From contig CM059041.1 of NCBI GenBank assembly GCA_030279155.1, positions 19,294,708 through 19,358,707 of the forward strand: a DNA stretch of 64,000 bases, given 5' to 3'. Shown here piece after piece: positions 46,200 to 58,490 of this stretch. The stretch is from Forsythia viridissima (lineage: Eukaryota; Streptophyta; Magnoliopsida; Lamiales; Oleaceae). How positions within the stretch are numbered: the stretch's first letter is position 1; each line of letters starts with the position of its first letter. The notes under the pieces are model-generated. The model saw nothing but the letters and a program-made list of their open reading frames with translations, had not been told where the DNA came from and ran no database searches. The translations under genes and the position numbers were made by a program.

Positions 46200-48515
46200 C
46201 CGTTAGAGTTTTCTAACTTGTAAGTTCCAGGCTGAATTACTCCAATGACCTTATATGGTCCTTTCCAAGTGGGCCCAAGGGTTCCAGCTTTTATCTGTTA
46301 GCCAGAAAAACATTTTTTAGGACCCAATCATTGACTTGGAAGCTCATGTTCCTAACTTTAGAGTTGTAGTATCTAGCCATCTTCCTCTGGTAAATAGCTA
46401 GGCAAAGCTATGAACTCATATGCCTTTCTTCCTGTAAGTCGAGTATTGCCTTATGTAGATCTTCGTTGGCTACTTTGTCGAAATGCAAGCGCTTTGGAGA
46501 AGGCATCCCTACTTTATGGTTGGCCAGTATTATCCTTGTTTCAAGGCCTTCTGTGCCATGACCATCCACCCGCATGATTGTCGTAGGCTCCTTCGTGGAT
46601 TTCCGCATGATATGGTCAACTTCGTCATTGGTAACACATAGTAGAAGTATCCTATAGGACGAACTTTGTGGCCCTTCTACGAAGCTTTCAAGCTTTGTCC
46701 TTATTATTTGGCAGCGCCTGATTAGTTAGGTATGCAATGATTTCCTTCATCCAACCAGGAGGTTTGCAAATCGACATCGAGACTTTGGCCTGGGTATCCT
46801 CGATTGAGGGTCAACTGAGTCACTTGACTGGTAGGGCCTTCATCAAGTTTGACTTTTTGCAGCTTGCCAACTTGGAGAGAGCGTCCACATAACTGTTCTC
46901 GATCTTGGGGATTTGATAGTAGTGGGACTCTACTGAGGAGGTCCTCAAGCCCTCGGAAGACACTCTCGCATTCCTCTGTCTACTCAAACTTGTTCTTCCC
47001 CTGGATAGTCTGGAAGAAGGGTAGGCACCGATCGATTGCCTTCGATATAAATCAGTTTAAAACTACCAACCTTCCTGAAAGGCTCTGGACCTCTTTGGGA
47101 GAGAAGGAAGAGTGCATGTCGATGAGTGCTCTAATTTTTTTGGGGGTTGGCCTCTATTTTGCCCCGATTCACCATATAGTCTAAGAACTTTCCAGATGTA
47201 ACTCTGAAAGCGCATTTCAAAGGGTTGAGCTTCATCTGGTATTTACGAAGAATTTCAAACATCCCCTCTAAGTATGTAATGTGGTCTTCAGCGTCCACGT
47301 TCTTTACGAGCATGTCATCAACGTAGACCTCCATGGTGTTACCAATATGTCCTGCAAATACACAGTTTACTAACCTTTGATAAGTAGCTATGACATTCTT
47401 CAGGCCGAATGACATCATCTTATAACAATATAAACCTCGATTCGTTATGAACAAACTGTACTCCTCGTCTCCGACAAACATGAGGATCTGATTATGACCA
47501 GAGTAGACGTCTATGAAGATAAGTAGCTTATGGCCGACTGTGGCATCGACCACTTGGTCTATGTGAGGTAAGGAAAAGCTGTCTTTGGGACATACCTGAT
47601 TCTAATTGGAGAAGTCTATGCACACCCTCCACTTACGATTATTTTCTTCACCAAAACGGGGTTGGATACCCATTGCATGTAGACTGCTTCTCTAATGAAT
47701 TTGTTGGCCAGCAACTTATCTACTTCCTTTTTCAAGGTGCCATACCTCTCAGTGCTCAGCAATCTTCTCTTTTGTATCTTGAGATGTATCTTTGGATTTA
47801 CTTTCATGGTGTGACAAGCTATGGATGAACTTATCCCCACCATGTCACAATGCTTTCAAGCGAAAACGTATATGTTTTCCTATAAGAACTGTTTTAGTTT
47901 TTTCTTCATCTCTTCTTCCAACATCTGTCCTAACTGTAGTATTCGTGAATGGTCTGATGGACTTATTGAGAAGGCTTCTAGCTCATTTGTCGATGAAGCT
48001 AATGAATCTGAACCTATGATTTGTGTGTCAAAGCCCTCATGAAGGACCATATCCTCTTCGCCTTTCTCTTACTTAATGTCCATTACCTCGATCTGTATTG
48101 TCATGACCGAAAGGATAGCGTCTTTGTGCGTTGCTACTTTACGGAGCACGTTCATATAACATGCCTTGGCTTCTGTTTGATTACCTCGGACCCTGGTGAT
48201 TCCACTTGGTGTTGGAAAGTTCATCGCTAGGTGGTGGATACAGGTGACTGCCTGCAAATCTTTGAGCGCAGGCCTACCAAGGACCCCATGATAAGCAGAA
48301 CAGGTGTCCACCATTAAGAATTCTGTGAACTTCTTCAATTGGCATGGGAGCTCTCCAAAATCCACAGAGAGGGTAATCCCCTCCAGTGGGATGAGGCTGT
48401 AGCCCATAATACCTAATAGTGGTTTTGAGATGGCTGTTAACTCATGGTCTACGTCTATTTGATCGAAGGCGCTACCAAATAGGATATTCACAGGGCTGCC
48501 ATCGTGGACCAACAT
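46200..48515 (-). pseudogene. Pol remnant of the older Tat-type element
   Basis: Protease (48515-48069) has MLVHDGSPVNILFG and AYHGVLGRPALKDLQAV. RT pieces (47843-47616 and 47553-47131) include WVSNPVLVKK, FIDVYSGHNQI with its catalytic Asp, FGLKNVIATYQRL and YVDDMLVK. After about 47131 the frame decays. RNase H, the second RNase H and the integrase catalytic core were not found. The integrase end (46608-46200) survives as AILDLQEERHMSS and LGPTWKGPYKVIGVIQPGTY. The element therefore cannot mobilise itself. Confidence 0.85.
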
Positions 48516-51500
48516 TCTGCCTAATCTATTTCGGGAGACGACAGTGCGTATTACCAGGGCATCGGCGTCCCAGTGTAGGTAATGGACATCAACCTCATCC
48601 TCTTTCGTAAATATGATAGGTGAGGCATTGGGTCAGTGTCCATGAACTTGTCAGCTTTTTACTGGTTTCTCCATTATTGCTTTAGCACAATTTCGTCGTG
48701 AGTTCATCATAGGGCCTTCTAATTATGGTGTTAATTTCACAGACATGAGGGGCTCTTACAGGTCCCTCCTACCTAAGTAGGTCCATATTTCTGTCATCTC
48801 TTTTTTTGTTGTGGCGAGTGTGGTCGTCTTGGTGCCATGGTTGAGGTCCTCACCCATCGCCTTCTTCGTGCCGGCCGATTCCCTTCTCCTTGTCGTTGGT
48901 TTCATCAATCAATTAGTTCTCGTACACCCAGACAATCTTCTGTTTTATTATTTCGAGTTTGGAAGATACGACAGAACTTGAGAGGGAGAATTAGTAGTGG
49001 AAGTATGGCTGCTGGTGGTTCAAGTAGATGTCTTAGGACTAGTTCGGTCTGATTGAACCTTCTGTAGCGGTTGTCGCGAAGTTCAGGAGAGCACTGTCCT
49101 TCACGGCGATAGCATTCTTCTTTTTTTATTCCTTTCGACCTTCTTCCTATTTTCGACTGTTTATTCGTAGTGAATCTTTCATTAGATCAAATCTACTTGT
49201 ACACATTGATGTGGTCTGTGGGATCACTTCGTCCATTTTATTTTTCTATATGAGGCATCTAAAGTCGGTGGAGAGTTCTCTAGCCTTCAGTTCTTTGGAA
49301 AATTAGAGGTTCTCGTCATCGTCGTCGAGATCGCATGACTGTACCGACCTTTCATCCTCAGACTTCACATCCATAGGCTTATAATCTTTCTTCTTCTCTA
49401 GATGGGCCTTGCAGTGCTCACTGCGCCGACTACTCAGTGATTGGGGCAGTGCCATAGAAGATCCGGCCTCCAACTTGTCAAATACACTAACAGACACGGC
49501 ATGCTTGTTTTCTCATAACATAGGAGGTTTCCCCTGTTGGTTATCATGCGAGGGCCTCAGATTCTAATTCTGAGGGTTTCGTCTATCTGGTATTGGTGGA
49601 TTATCTTAAGATCGACGGCTTTCGATTGAGCCAGACTTCAAAGGACTTCACCAATCCCAGTCACATTTGTTCCATGACTGGGGAGATTGATTTTCTAATC
49701 GCTTGATCACGGCCCTCATTCAGGCATTCTCTTTTTTTAGGTCTATGATGTCTTGTTCAGTCGTCTGCCTTTGTCATGGTCTCCTTTTTCGGTGGTGGGT
49801 TACATTCTGAAGATCTAGAATGCTTTTCTACCGCTGATATGTGTGGTGGGACTCAATTTCATCCTGAGAGTTATTTGTTTCCATGGATTTTCCGATAGAA
49901 AACATGTTTTACCACAAATTTGTTGGTTGTGTAACGTATTTTCATTTTCCACAGATGGCGACAATCTGTTGGCTTCGAAATCTGTACCATCTACGTGTCA
50001 ACAAATTTCTAATCAATCCTCTGCAAGCCTATATATTACTTGCGCACTTGGACAACCGTTACACATTAAGATCACCAGAGAAAAAGGGGCCAACGATCAT
50101 TGGTACTCCGACGATCAAGTCAACTGCGATGCTGCCTAATCTATTTCTGGAGACAACAGTGAGTATTACCAGGGCGTCAGCGTCGCAGTGTAGGTAATGG
50201 ACATCAACCTCATCCTCTTTCGTAAATATGATAGGTGAGACATTGGGTCAGTGTCCATGAACTTGTCAGCTTTTTACTGGTTTCTCCATTGTTGCTTTAG
50301 CACAATTTTGTCGTGAGTTTGTCATAAGGCCTTCTAATTATGGTGTTAATTTCACAGACATGAGGGGCTCTTGCAGGTCCCTCCTACCTAAGTAGGTCCA
50401 TATTTCTGTCATCTCTTCCTTTGTTGTGGCAAGTGTGGTCGTCTTGGTGCCATGGTTGAGGTCCTCACCTATCGCCTTCTTCGTGCCGGCCGATTCCCTT
50501 CTCCTTGTCGTTGGTTTCATCAATCAATTAGTTCTCGTACACCCAGACAATCTTCTGTTTTATTATTTCGAGTTTGGAAGATACGACAGAACTTGAGAGG
50601 GGGAATTAGTAGTGGAAGTATGGCTGCTGGTGGTTCAAGTAGATGTCTTAGGACTAGTTCGGTCTGATTGAACCTTCTGTAGCGGTTGTCGCGAAGTTCA
50701 GGAGAGCACTGTCCTTCACGGCGATAGCATTCTTCTTTTTTTTTTCCTTTCGACCTTCTTCCTATTTTCGACTGTTTCTTCGTAGTGAATCTTTCATTAG
50801 ATCAAATCTACCAACTGAGTATATGTCTTGGGCTTTCTGTTTTGGAAGTCTTTCCAAAAAGAAGTTCGCATGTGTAGCCCAGTTATTAATGTATCTAACA
50901 CCTTGTCATCGGTCACATTCTTAATTTTGTTGATGACCTTGCTAAACCTCTTGAAATAGCTCTTCACCAATTTTTCCTCTTTCTGTCGAATGTCATGGAG
51001 TTGGGCCACGTTGGCTAACATCGTTCTGTTGCCGATAAAGGCATTGATGAATTCCTACTTCAGCTGTGGCCAACTTCTGATGCTCCCAGACTTAAACTTA
51101 TTATACTACCTCTTCGCGTCAGAGACTAAGGTGGTATGAAAGTTTCTGCACTTGACTACTGGGATGTAGCCTTGAAGCCACATCTTGTACACATTGATGT
51201 GGTCTGTGGGATCACTTCGTCCATTTTATTTTTCTATATGAGGCATCTAAAGTCGGTGGAGAGTTCTCTAGCCTTCAGTTCTTTGGAAAATTAGAGGTTC
51301 TCGTCATCGTCGTCGAGATCGCATGACTGTACCGACTTTTCATCCTCAGACTTCACATCCATAGGCTTATAATCTTTCTTCTTCTCTAGATGGGCCTTGC
51401 AGTGCTCACTGCGCCGACTACTCAGTGATTGGGGTAGTGCCATAGATGATCCGGCCTCCAACTTGTCAAATACACTAACAGACACGGCATGCTTGTTTTC

Positions 51501-52784
51501 TCATAACATAGGAGGTTTCCCCTGTTGGTTATCATGCGAGGGCCTCAGATTCTAATTCTGAGGGTTTCGTCTATCTGGTATTGGTGGATTATCTTAAGAT
51601 CGACGGCTTTCGATTGAGCCAGACTTCAAAGGACTTCACCAATCCCAGTCACATTTGTTCCATGACTGGGGAGATTGATTTTCCAATCGCTTGATCACGG
51701 CCCTCATTCAGGCATTCTCTTTTTTTAGGTCTATGATGTCTTGTTCAGTCGTCTGCCTTTGTCATGGTCTCTTTTTTCGGTGGTGGGTTACATTCTGAAG
51801 ATCTAGAATGCTTTTCTACCGCTGATCTGTGTGGTGGGACTCAATTTCATCCTGAGAGTTATTTGTTTCCATGCATTTTCCGATAGAAAACATGTTTTAC
51901 CACAAATTTGTTGGTTGTGTAACGTATTTTCATTTTCCACAGATGGCGACAATCTGTTGGCTTCGAAATCTGTATCATCTACGTGTCAACAAATTTCTAA
52001 TCAATCCTCTGCAAGCCTATATATTACTTGCGCACTTGGACAACCGTTACACATTAAGATCACCAGAGAAAAAGGGGCCAACGATCATTGGTACTCCGAC
52101 GATCAAGTCAACTGCGATGCTGCCTAATCTATTTCTGGAGACAACAGTGAGTATTACCAGGGCGTCAGCGTCGCAGTGTAGGTAATGGACATCAACCTCA
52201 TCCTCTTTCGTAAATATGATAGGTGAGACATTGGGTCAGTGTCCATGAACTTGTCAGCTTTTTACTGGTTTCTCCATTGTTGCTTTAGCACAATTTTGTC
52301 GTGAGTTTGTCATAAGGCCTTCTAATTATGGTGTTAATTTCACAGACATGAGGGGCTCTTGCAAGTCCCTCCTACCTAAGTAGGTCCATATTTCTGTCAT
52401 CTCTTCCTTTGTTGTGGCGAGTGTGGTCGTCTTGGTGCCATGGTTGAGGTCCTCGCCCATCGCCTTCTTCGTGCCGGCTGATTCCCTTCTCCTTGTCGTT
52501 GGTTTCATCAATCAATTAGTTCTCGTACACCCAGACAATCTTCTGTTTTATTATTTCGAGTTTGGAAGATACGACAGAACTTGAGATGAGGAATTAGTAG
52601 TGGAAGTATGGCTGCTGGTGGTTCAAGTAGATGTCTTAGGACTAGTTCGGTCTGATTGAACCTTCTGTAACGGTTGTCGCGAAGTTCAGGAGAGCACTGT
52701 CCTTCACGGCGATAGCATTCTTCTTTTTTTTTTCCTTTCGACCTTCTTCCTATTTTCGACTGTTTCTTCGTAGTGAATCTTTCA

Positions 52785-53009
52785 TTAGATCAAATCTACC
52801 AACTGAGTATATGTCTTGGGCTTTCTGTTTTGGAAGTCTTTCCAAAAAGAAGTTCGCATGTGTAGCCCAGTTATTAATGTATCCAACACCTTGTCATCGG
52901 TCACATTCTTAATTTTGTTGATGACCTTGCTAAACCTCTTGAAATAGCTCTTCACCAATTTTTCCTCTTTCTGTCGAATGTCATGGAGTTGGGCCACGTA
53001 GGCTAACAT
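52785..53009 (-). pseudogene. Gag core fragment (third tandem copy)
   Basis: It contains QLHDIRQKEEKLVKSYFKRF and TLITGLHMRTSFWKDFQ, the Ty3/gypsy Gag core. An almost identical frame is at 50797-51021. The first copy has lost this part through its 373-bp deletion. Confidence 0.75.
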
Positions 53010-53221
53010 CGTTCTGTTGCCGATAAAGGCATTGATGAATTCCTACTTCAGCTGTGGCCAACTTCTGATGCTCCCAGACTTAAACTTATTATACTACCTC
53101 TTCGCGTCAGAGACTAAGGTAGTATGAAAGTTTCTGCACTTGACTACTGGGATGTAGCCTTGAAGCCTCATCTTGTACACATTGATGTGGTCTGCGAGAT
53201 CGCTTCGTCCATTTTACTTCT

Positions 53222-53473
53222 CTATATGAGGCATCTAAAGTCGGTGGAGAGTTCTCTAGCCTTCAGTTCTTTGGAAAATTGGAGGTTCTCGTCATCGTCG
53301 TCGAGATTGCATGACTGTACCGACCTTTCAACCTCAGACTTCACATCCATAGGATTATAATCTTTCTTCTTCTCTAGATGGGCCTTGCAGTGCTCACTGT
53401 GCCGACTACTCAGTGATTGGGGCAGTGCCATAGAAGATCCGGCCTCCAACTTGTCAAATACACTAACAGACAC
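53222..53473 (-). pseudogene. Gag N-terminal fragment (third tandem copy)
   Basis: It reads MSVSVFDKLEAGSSMALPQS and later LDDDDENLQFSKELKA. It is homologous to the Gag of the 20699 element (MSASVFERL, DDDDENLLFSAG). Matching frames lie at 49303-49497 and 51291-51485 in the other copies, where a stop follows DDDDENL. Confidence 0.7.
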
Positions 53474-53942
53474 GGCATGCTTGTTTTCTCATAACATAGA
53501 AGGTTTCTCCTATTGGTTATCATGCGAGGGCCTCAGATTCTAATTCTGAGGGTTTCGTCTATCTGGTATTGGCGGATTATCTTGAGATCGACGGCTTTCG
53601 ATTGAGCCAGACTTCAAAGGGCTTCACCAATCCCAGTCACGTTTGTTCCATGACTGGGGAGATTGATTTTCCAATCGCTTGATCACGGCCCTCATTCAGG
53701 CATTCTCTTTTTTTAGGTCTATGATGTCTTGTTCAGTCGTCTGCCTTTGTCATGGTCTCTTTTTTCGGTGGTGGGTTACATTCTGAAGATCTAGAATGCT
53801 TTTCTGCCGCTGATCTGTGTGGTGGGACTCAATTTCATCCTGAGAGTTATTTGTTTCCATGGATTTTCCGATAGAAAACATGTTTTACCACAAATTTGTT
53901 GGTTGTGTAACGTATTTTCATTTTCCACAGATGGCGACAATC

Positions 53943-54668
53943 TGTTGGCCTCGAAATCTGTACCATCTACGTGTCAACAAATTTCTAATCAATCCTCTGC
54001 AAGCCTATATATTACTTGCACACTTGGACAACCGTTATACATTAAGATCACCAGATAAAAAGGGGCCAACGATCATTGGTACTCCGACGATCAAGTCAAT
54101 TGCGATGCAAAGTATATAGAGAATATTTAGGTGTGGAAGAGACAAGCAAGTAGAGATTTGAATAGAGTTTTATGGGTAGAGAATAATGCGTACCTTAAAA
54201 TAATAGGAAATCTTGTATTTATAGGGAGAGATGTTTAATTGATTTAGGGAAGCGATCAATTAGACATATGATGAGATTATCATTCCTTGTGGGATAAGGA
54301 ATAATTGAGTGTGAACGCAATCTCCTAGATTTTAATCCTAATCTGTGTTGATTTCCAAAATTGTGTTGCTAATTATTAGAAGATTGAGATTAGATTTCCT
54401 TTGTGATAATTTGTATGATAATCACATACAATCTTTTTTGAAACATTTCTTTGACTGTCCCAAGATATTAGATTGCTTAGGGAATTCCGCAGGATCCAAG
54501 TAGTTGGCGAGGGGTTCTGGAGAAGGCCCCTGGTTTGTGAACCTCTTCATGGGGCTCATTTGACAAGATATTAGTGTGCGAGGTCTGTAATGTCTTCACT
54601 GGGCCTACGAGGCTTTCGTTGGATCTAATTTGATGACTTGGAGGTCTTACCAAATTTGGGTGGTAACA
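53943..54668 (-). repeat. 5' LTR of the older Tat-type element
   Basis: It begins TGTTGGCCTCG and ends GGTGGTAACA. The TATAAATA box is on the minus strand at 54216-54223. The adjacent primer-binding-site region reads TTGTCGCCATCTGTGG on the minus strand, two changes from the form usual in this group. Confidence 0.92.
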
Positions 54669-54958
54669 AAGGAAAATGATTTTTTAGTTTCAATTCAAAA
54701 ATCAATATAGGAACACATGTGGTGATCAATTTACTTGTTTTTGGTTAATTATCATGTTTTACATTTGACTAATATTTGTTTAATAAATTTCCGAAAGGAA
54801 ATATTATGTTTGGCCAAAATCGGTTATAGTGGGTTCTTCGAAATTGTAAAGGATTCTTCGAGATTGATGATTAGTTCTTCAAAACTTGGATTTTGCCGGT
54901 ATATGTTCAATGATAATGATACGAATTTAGTTAATAATTTTGACATTTTGGGACAAGC

Positions 54959-55174
54959 TTAGTACACGTTAGAGAAGTCAATGTAACTTCTCCATTTGCC
55001 GTTGCTTTTCTTCACAAGAACCATATTCAAAACCCGTATAGAGTATACTAATTCTCTAGTGAACCCGTTGGCGACCAATTTGTCACATCTTCTTTTGGAA
55101 TAGTGTACTAAGGGACGTCTCTTTTGAACGCGAGGGTAGGTATGAGGTGCAGTGTACACTCCTCTCTTTGTCAC
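54959..55174 (-). pseudogene. Isolated gypsy reverse transcriptase fragment
   Basis: The frame contains KLVANGFTRELVYSIRVLN, VLVKKSNGKWRSYIDFSN and a stop, which is the start of a Tat-like RT. No other domain or LTR was seen close by in 54674-55662, which is otherwise A/T-rich and featureless. Confidence 0.75.
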
Positions 55175-55671
55175 TGTTGAATAATAATTTTTATGAAGCT
55201 ACAAAAAATATCAATATTATATGACCATAATCAGTTCTGTGTGTTATGAATGTGATCTTCAGAACTAATAATGTGTTCTTTGAAACTTGGATTTTATCGA
55301 AAATCCCTCTACCTCCTATTGAGTATTATTATACTCACAAGTTCCTCCTCTCTATAAGTGAAATGGATGGGTCGTGAATGGTGGGGTTAGAGACATGTAG
55401 TGATCAAAGTGCAGGGAATGTCATATCAACAACAAGTATTTTATCAAGTTTATATTATGGAAAAGAATCAAGAAATTTTCATAGTATTTCACCAAGTTTA
55501 TTTATTTTATGGAAAAGAAGCGATAAATTTTTATTTTGACACCAATGTTTTGGTTTAATTATATTTTTTGTCGTTGAGAACTTATTGAGGTTGTTATGTG
55601 ACATCAAATTAGTGACCATGGAAGTCGTTTTTGTTTAACCATGTTTCTTCCCTTTTCAGTAATTAAAATTT

Positions 55672-57281
55672 GGGTAAATAGCACTGGAAGTTTTTGAACT
55701 TTTGAACCTTGTGATGATAGGGTCCCGAACATTCAATGTCTAGCACCCCGGGTCTTTAACCTTTAAAAAATGCGTGAGCAAATTCCTTTTGTTAATAAAA
55801 TCATTAGTTTGACCGTTAAATGATCAAAAATTTCTTAAAATGACAAGATTATCCTTTTCAAATTAAAATAAAAAACAAAGAAAAAAGAAAATAAAGAAAA
55901 AATTATAATCAACTTTTTCCCCCACTTCTTTTTCTCCAACCATCTCCCTCCCCTATTTTTTTCTTCACCAATCAACCCTCAACCAATACAATACAAAATT
56001 ACAACCCATCCAACCATTTATTCTTCTCCAAAAATACCTCCACCAACCACCGCCCACCATAAAACAACAACACCATGGAGATGGAGATTGTATAGTGAGA
56101 GAAAATGTAAGAAAGTCAGCAACAACATAAAAACCACCCAATTCATTACGGATACACCAAGAAAGCCTAGAGGAATGGGAAATTCACACCAAATCGTGTT
56201 GTTTTCTTGATATGTTTGTATGAAAATGAGATTGGTTGGAAGCCCTGAAGTGGAATGTAGCGCCATGGCCATACAATTCTATTTCATCTTCTTGGGAAGA
56301 AGCAATTGCATTGTTATGTAGACGTATAATTCTCTCGTTGTCACTGCCAGAACCAGTAATACCTTTGACACAACCTGCTCTTTTGTTTCTATTTTCATCA
56401 TTTTCCTTACATTCAGATTGGTTGTTATGGTCTGTCAAACATAGAAAAAACTTTTAACGTGAAAAAGATGAAGAGAAGTGAAAAAAAATGAATATAACCT
56501 TTTATGTGTTTATGCTGAATGAAAAATATTTATAAAATTAAAAACCCCTAAAACATCTAAATACAACATTTAAAAGCAATCATCATAAGAAACTATGCCA
56601 CTGTCTACTTAATTGCAATTAACCAACAGAAGTATTTAGTCATCGGGACACAGAGCTCTTGAGTTCTAAATTTTCTTCATCATAATCATTTTTCCTAACA
56701 TTCCTAGAAAAAAAGGATTTGTAGTAATCAGCGAAGGATATCTTTTTGTTCGTACCTCTAGCATTTTCCTTACCGCCTTCCTTCGCCGGAGTTGCCTCTT
56801 CCCTTCGAATTTGAGGACTGGGCAGCAATCACAGCAACAGCAAACTGCTAAGAAGCAAAGAAGAAGAAGTGGTTAGTGGCTGTAATTTTGGAGAAGAACA
56901 AGTCGCCCAAAAGTTAAAACGAGAATATACGAAAACCCAGTTGAAAATAAACCAACCCGAAAAATTGATCTAGAAATTTAATTATTCATCTGTTCATTTG
57001 ATGAATAAAAGATCACTTGACCACAAAAAAAGGGCATGGTTGATTGGAGAAGAAGAAGTGATTGAAGGGTTGATTGTAATTTTTTATTTGTTTTTGAAAA
57101 AGGTAATTTTATCATTTTAAGAAAATTTTGACCATTTAACAGTCAAATTAATGGGTTTTTTCATAAAATGATTTTGCTTGCGCGTTTTTAAAGGTTAAGG
57201 ACTCGGAGTATTACACATTGAAAGTTCGGGACCTCATCGTCACAAGATTCAAAAGTTTAGGACCCACAGTTCTATTTACCC
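55672..57281. mobile_element. Mutator-like element with long inverted repeats (Pack-MULE candidate)
   Basis: It is flanked by the exact 9-bp repeat ttaaaattt (55663-55671 and 57282-57290). The terminal inverted repeats are about 190 bp, starting GGGTAAATAG on both sides and sharing tcccgaac, caatgt and aacctttaaaaa. The 1.2-kb interior contains exon-like sequence on the minus strand and no transposase. Confidence 0.85.
56184..56828 (-). pseudogene. Possible captured exons inside the MULE
   Basis: A frame at 56828-56640 contains KISFADYYKSFFSRNVRKN, and one at 56438-56184 contains GCVKGITGSGSDNERIIRLH, preceded by a tttgacag acceptor-like sequence. Codon use and lack of low complexity suggest a real gene source. 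I do not recognise the family, and expression is not shown. Confidence 0.4.
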
Positions 57282-57721
57282 TTAAAATTTTGATGTCTCT
57301 TAGTTAAGTGTTAAATTAAGTTAATTGGAATGTAATCATATTTGCATAAAATTTTCATGTTCATTTAAAGCTTGAAATAAATTTGAACTTTTAGAAGGAG
57401 TTAGATTCAATGTTTATTGCATAAAAAAACCTGCAGTTTGAAATCTGGCCTTGCAGCCCAGTTTTCGAGGCCACACCATATTGTGCACGACAGCGGGACA
57501 AAAGCATAGAGTTGTGCTATTCTTCTTGCCGCCGCATGATGCTGACTCACTAAGTGAGGCAGCGTCATCCTTTGACACCGTCCTTTTTATTTGCAAATTA
57601 TTTTTGAAATATTTTAAATTAAGTTTAATTATTATTATATTTTTTTAAAAAAATAAAATAAGTCCCAAATTTTTTAGGGCCTCGACTCATAAAGAAAGTT
57701 TTTATGCATATATTTTTTATA

Positions 57722-57904
57722 GAATAATGTTATTTATAGTCGCTCACTATCAATAGTCATCCTACGTGATATTACTCAATTGGATGAATTATTTAATCCA
57801 ATTGAGTAATGTATTTATAGCCATTATTTATGAACAATTCATCCAATTGTGTAATGTCACGTATGATAACTACCGATAGTAAGCGACTATGAATAATATT
57901 ATCC
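57722..57904. mobile_element. Short MITE with 75-bp inverted repeats
   Basis: The left half (GAATAATGTTATTTATAGTC) and the complement of the right half (GGATAATATTATTCATAGTC) match over about 75 bp. The flanks carry the direct repeat ttttata (57715-57721 and 57905-57911). Confidence 0.75.
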
Positions 57905-57911
57905 TTTTATA

Positions 57912-58490
57912 AAGGTTAACGAATGCTATGAATCCAAGTGTTGTTGTGGACTAGTAGAACTCGTGGCATTATATAAGGGCTTGGACTTCTTAATAATGTT
58001 GAGTTTTTAAAATGTAATCCCAAGTTTTAATATGGTATTATGATTCATTAAGTTCAAACAAGCAATTCGATCCATGTAAAGTTCAAACAAACATTCGAAA
58101 TCTTTAGGAGACATATTAGAGGTAAAATCTCATATTGATTAAGTATAGTTTAGATACTTAGATGAACTTTTAAGATGAAATCTCCCAAGTTCCAATATAA
58201 TATAATCATTTGATACCAATCTTCTCCTTAATCAAAAAGAGCCGCTGGAAAATGACACAAATTAAGCAAATCATTGCCTTTATGTTTTTAGAGGATTGCA
58301 TTCTTCAATTAAAGTTGAACAGGATATGATTAAACCCTTATGAAATGTACTTACCATTTTGAATTTTAATTACCCTTTAGAACAATTCGGACAAACTAAG
58401 AGTTAAATAGAAAAGAAAAAAGCTTCTCTTTATATATTATGTCATACTTTGTTTTCTTTATAGTTTAATTTTTATAAAACTCAGCCCATC
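57912..58490. other. A/T-rich, no gene seen
   Basis: Some phrases (tctcatattgattaagtatag) recall plant retrotransposon LTRs, and it adjoins the 3' side of the copia remnant, but no boundaries could be set. Confidence 0.35.

Larger units (their letters stand above)
48517..54107 (-). repeat. Three tandem copies of a 1,988-bp protease-gag-leader-LTR segment
   Basis: The copies are 48517-50131 (1,615 bp, with a 373-bp deletion near 49193), 50132-52119 (1,988 bp) and 52120-54107 (1,988 bp). Both internal junctions are identical: LTR sequence ending gcgatg is joined to protease-side sequence beginning ctgcctaatc. Each copy holds Gag frames (MSVSVFDKLEAGSSMALPQS and, in copies 2 and 3, LVKSYFKRFSKVINKIKNV), a leader with a primer-binding-site-like stretch, and about 165 bp of LTR. 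Copies differ from each other by only about 1-3%. Confidence 0.95.
41403..54668 (-). mobile_element. Older Tat-type Ty3/gypsy element with internal tandem triplication
   Basis: The 13,266-bp element is bounded by the exact duplication aagga (41398-41402 and 54669-54673). Reading on the minus strand: LTR (53943-54668), primer binding site, three tandem copies of a gag-containing segment, protease, RT, an integrase tail, an approximately 115-bp repeat array, an antisense ORF (here on the plus strand), a polypurine tract and LTR (41403-42127). RNase H and the integrase core are gone. The LTRs differ at roughly 15-20% of sites in the parts I aligned, so it is much older than the element at 20699. 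Confidence 0.92.

Noticed and set aside
46849..48610. Plus-strand frames of 60-111 codons
   Set aside because: They lie opposite the protease and RT remnants of the older Tat element, whose motifs are on the minus strand.
48837..52185. Plus-strand frames repeated at 1,615 and 1,988-bp spacing (MVEVLT..., MVGLNF...)
   Set aside because: Their repetition comes from the tandem triplication. The coding sense is minus, and these frames cover gag, leader and LTR.
48517..54107. Direct repeats considered as a CRISPR-like or satellite array
   Set aside because: The repeat is 1,988 bp and carries retrotransposon parts. There are no short repeats with spacers, and the genome is a plant's.
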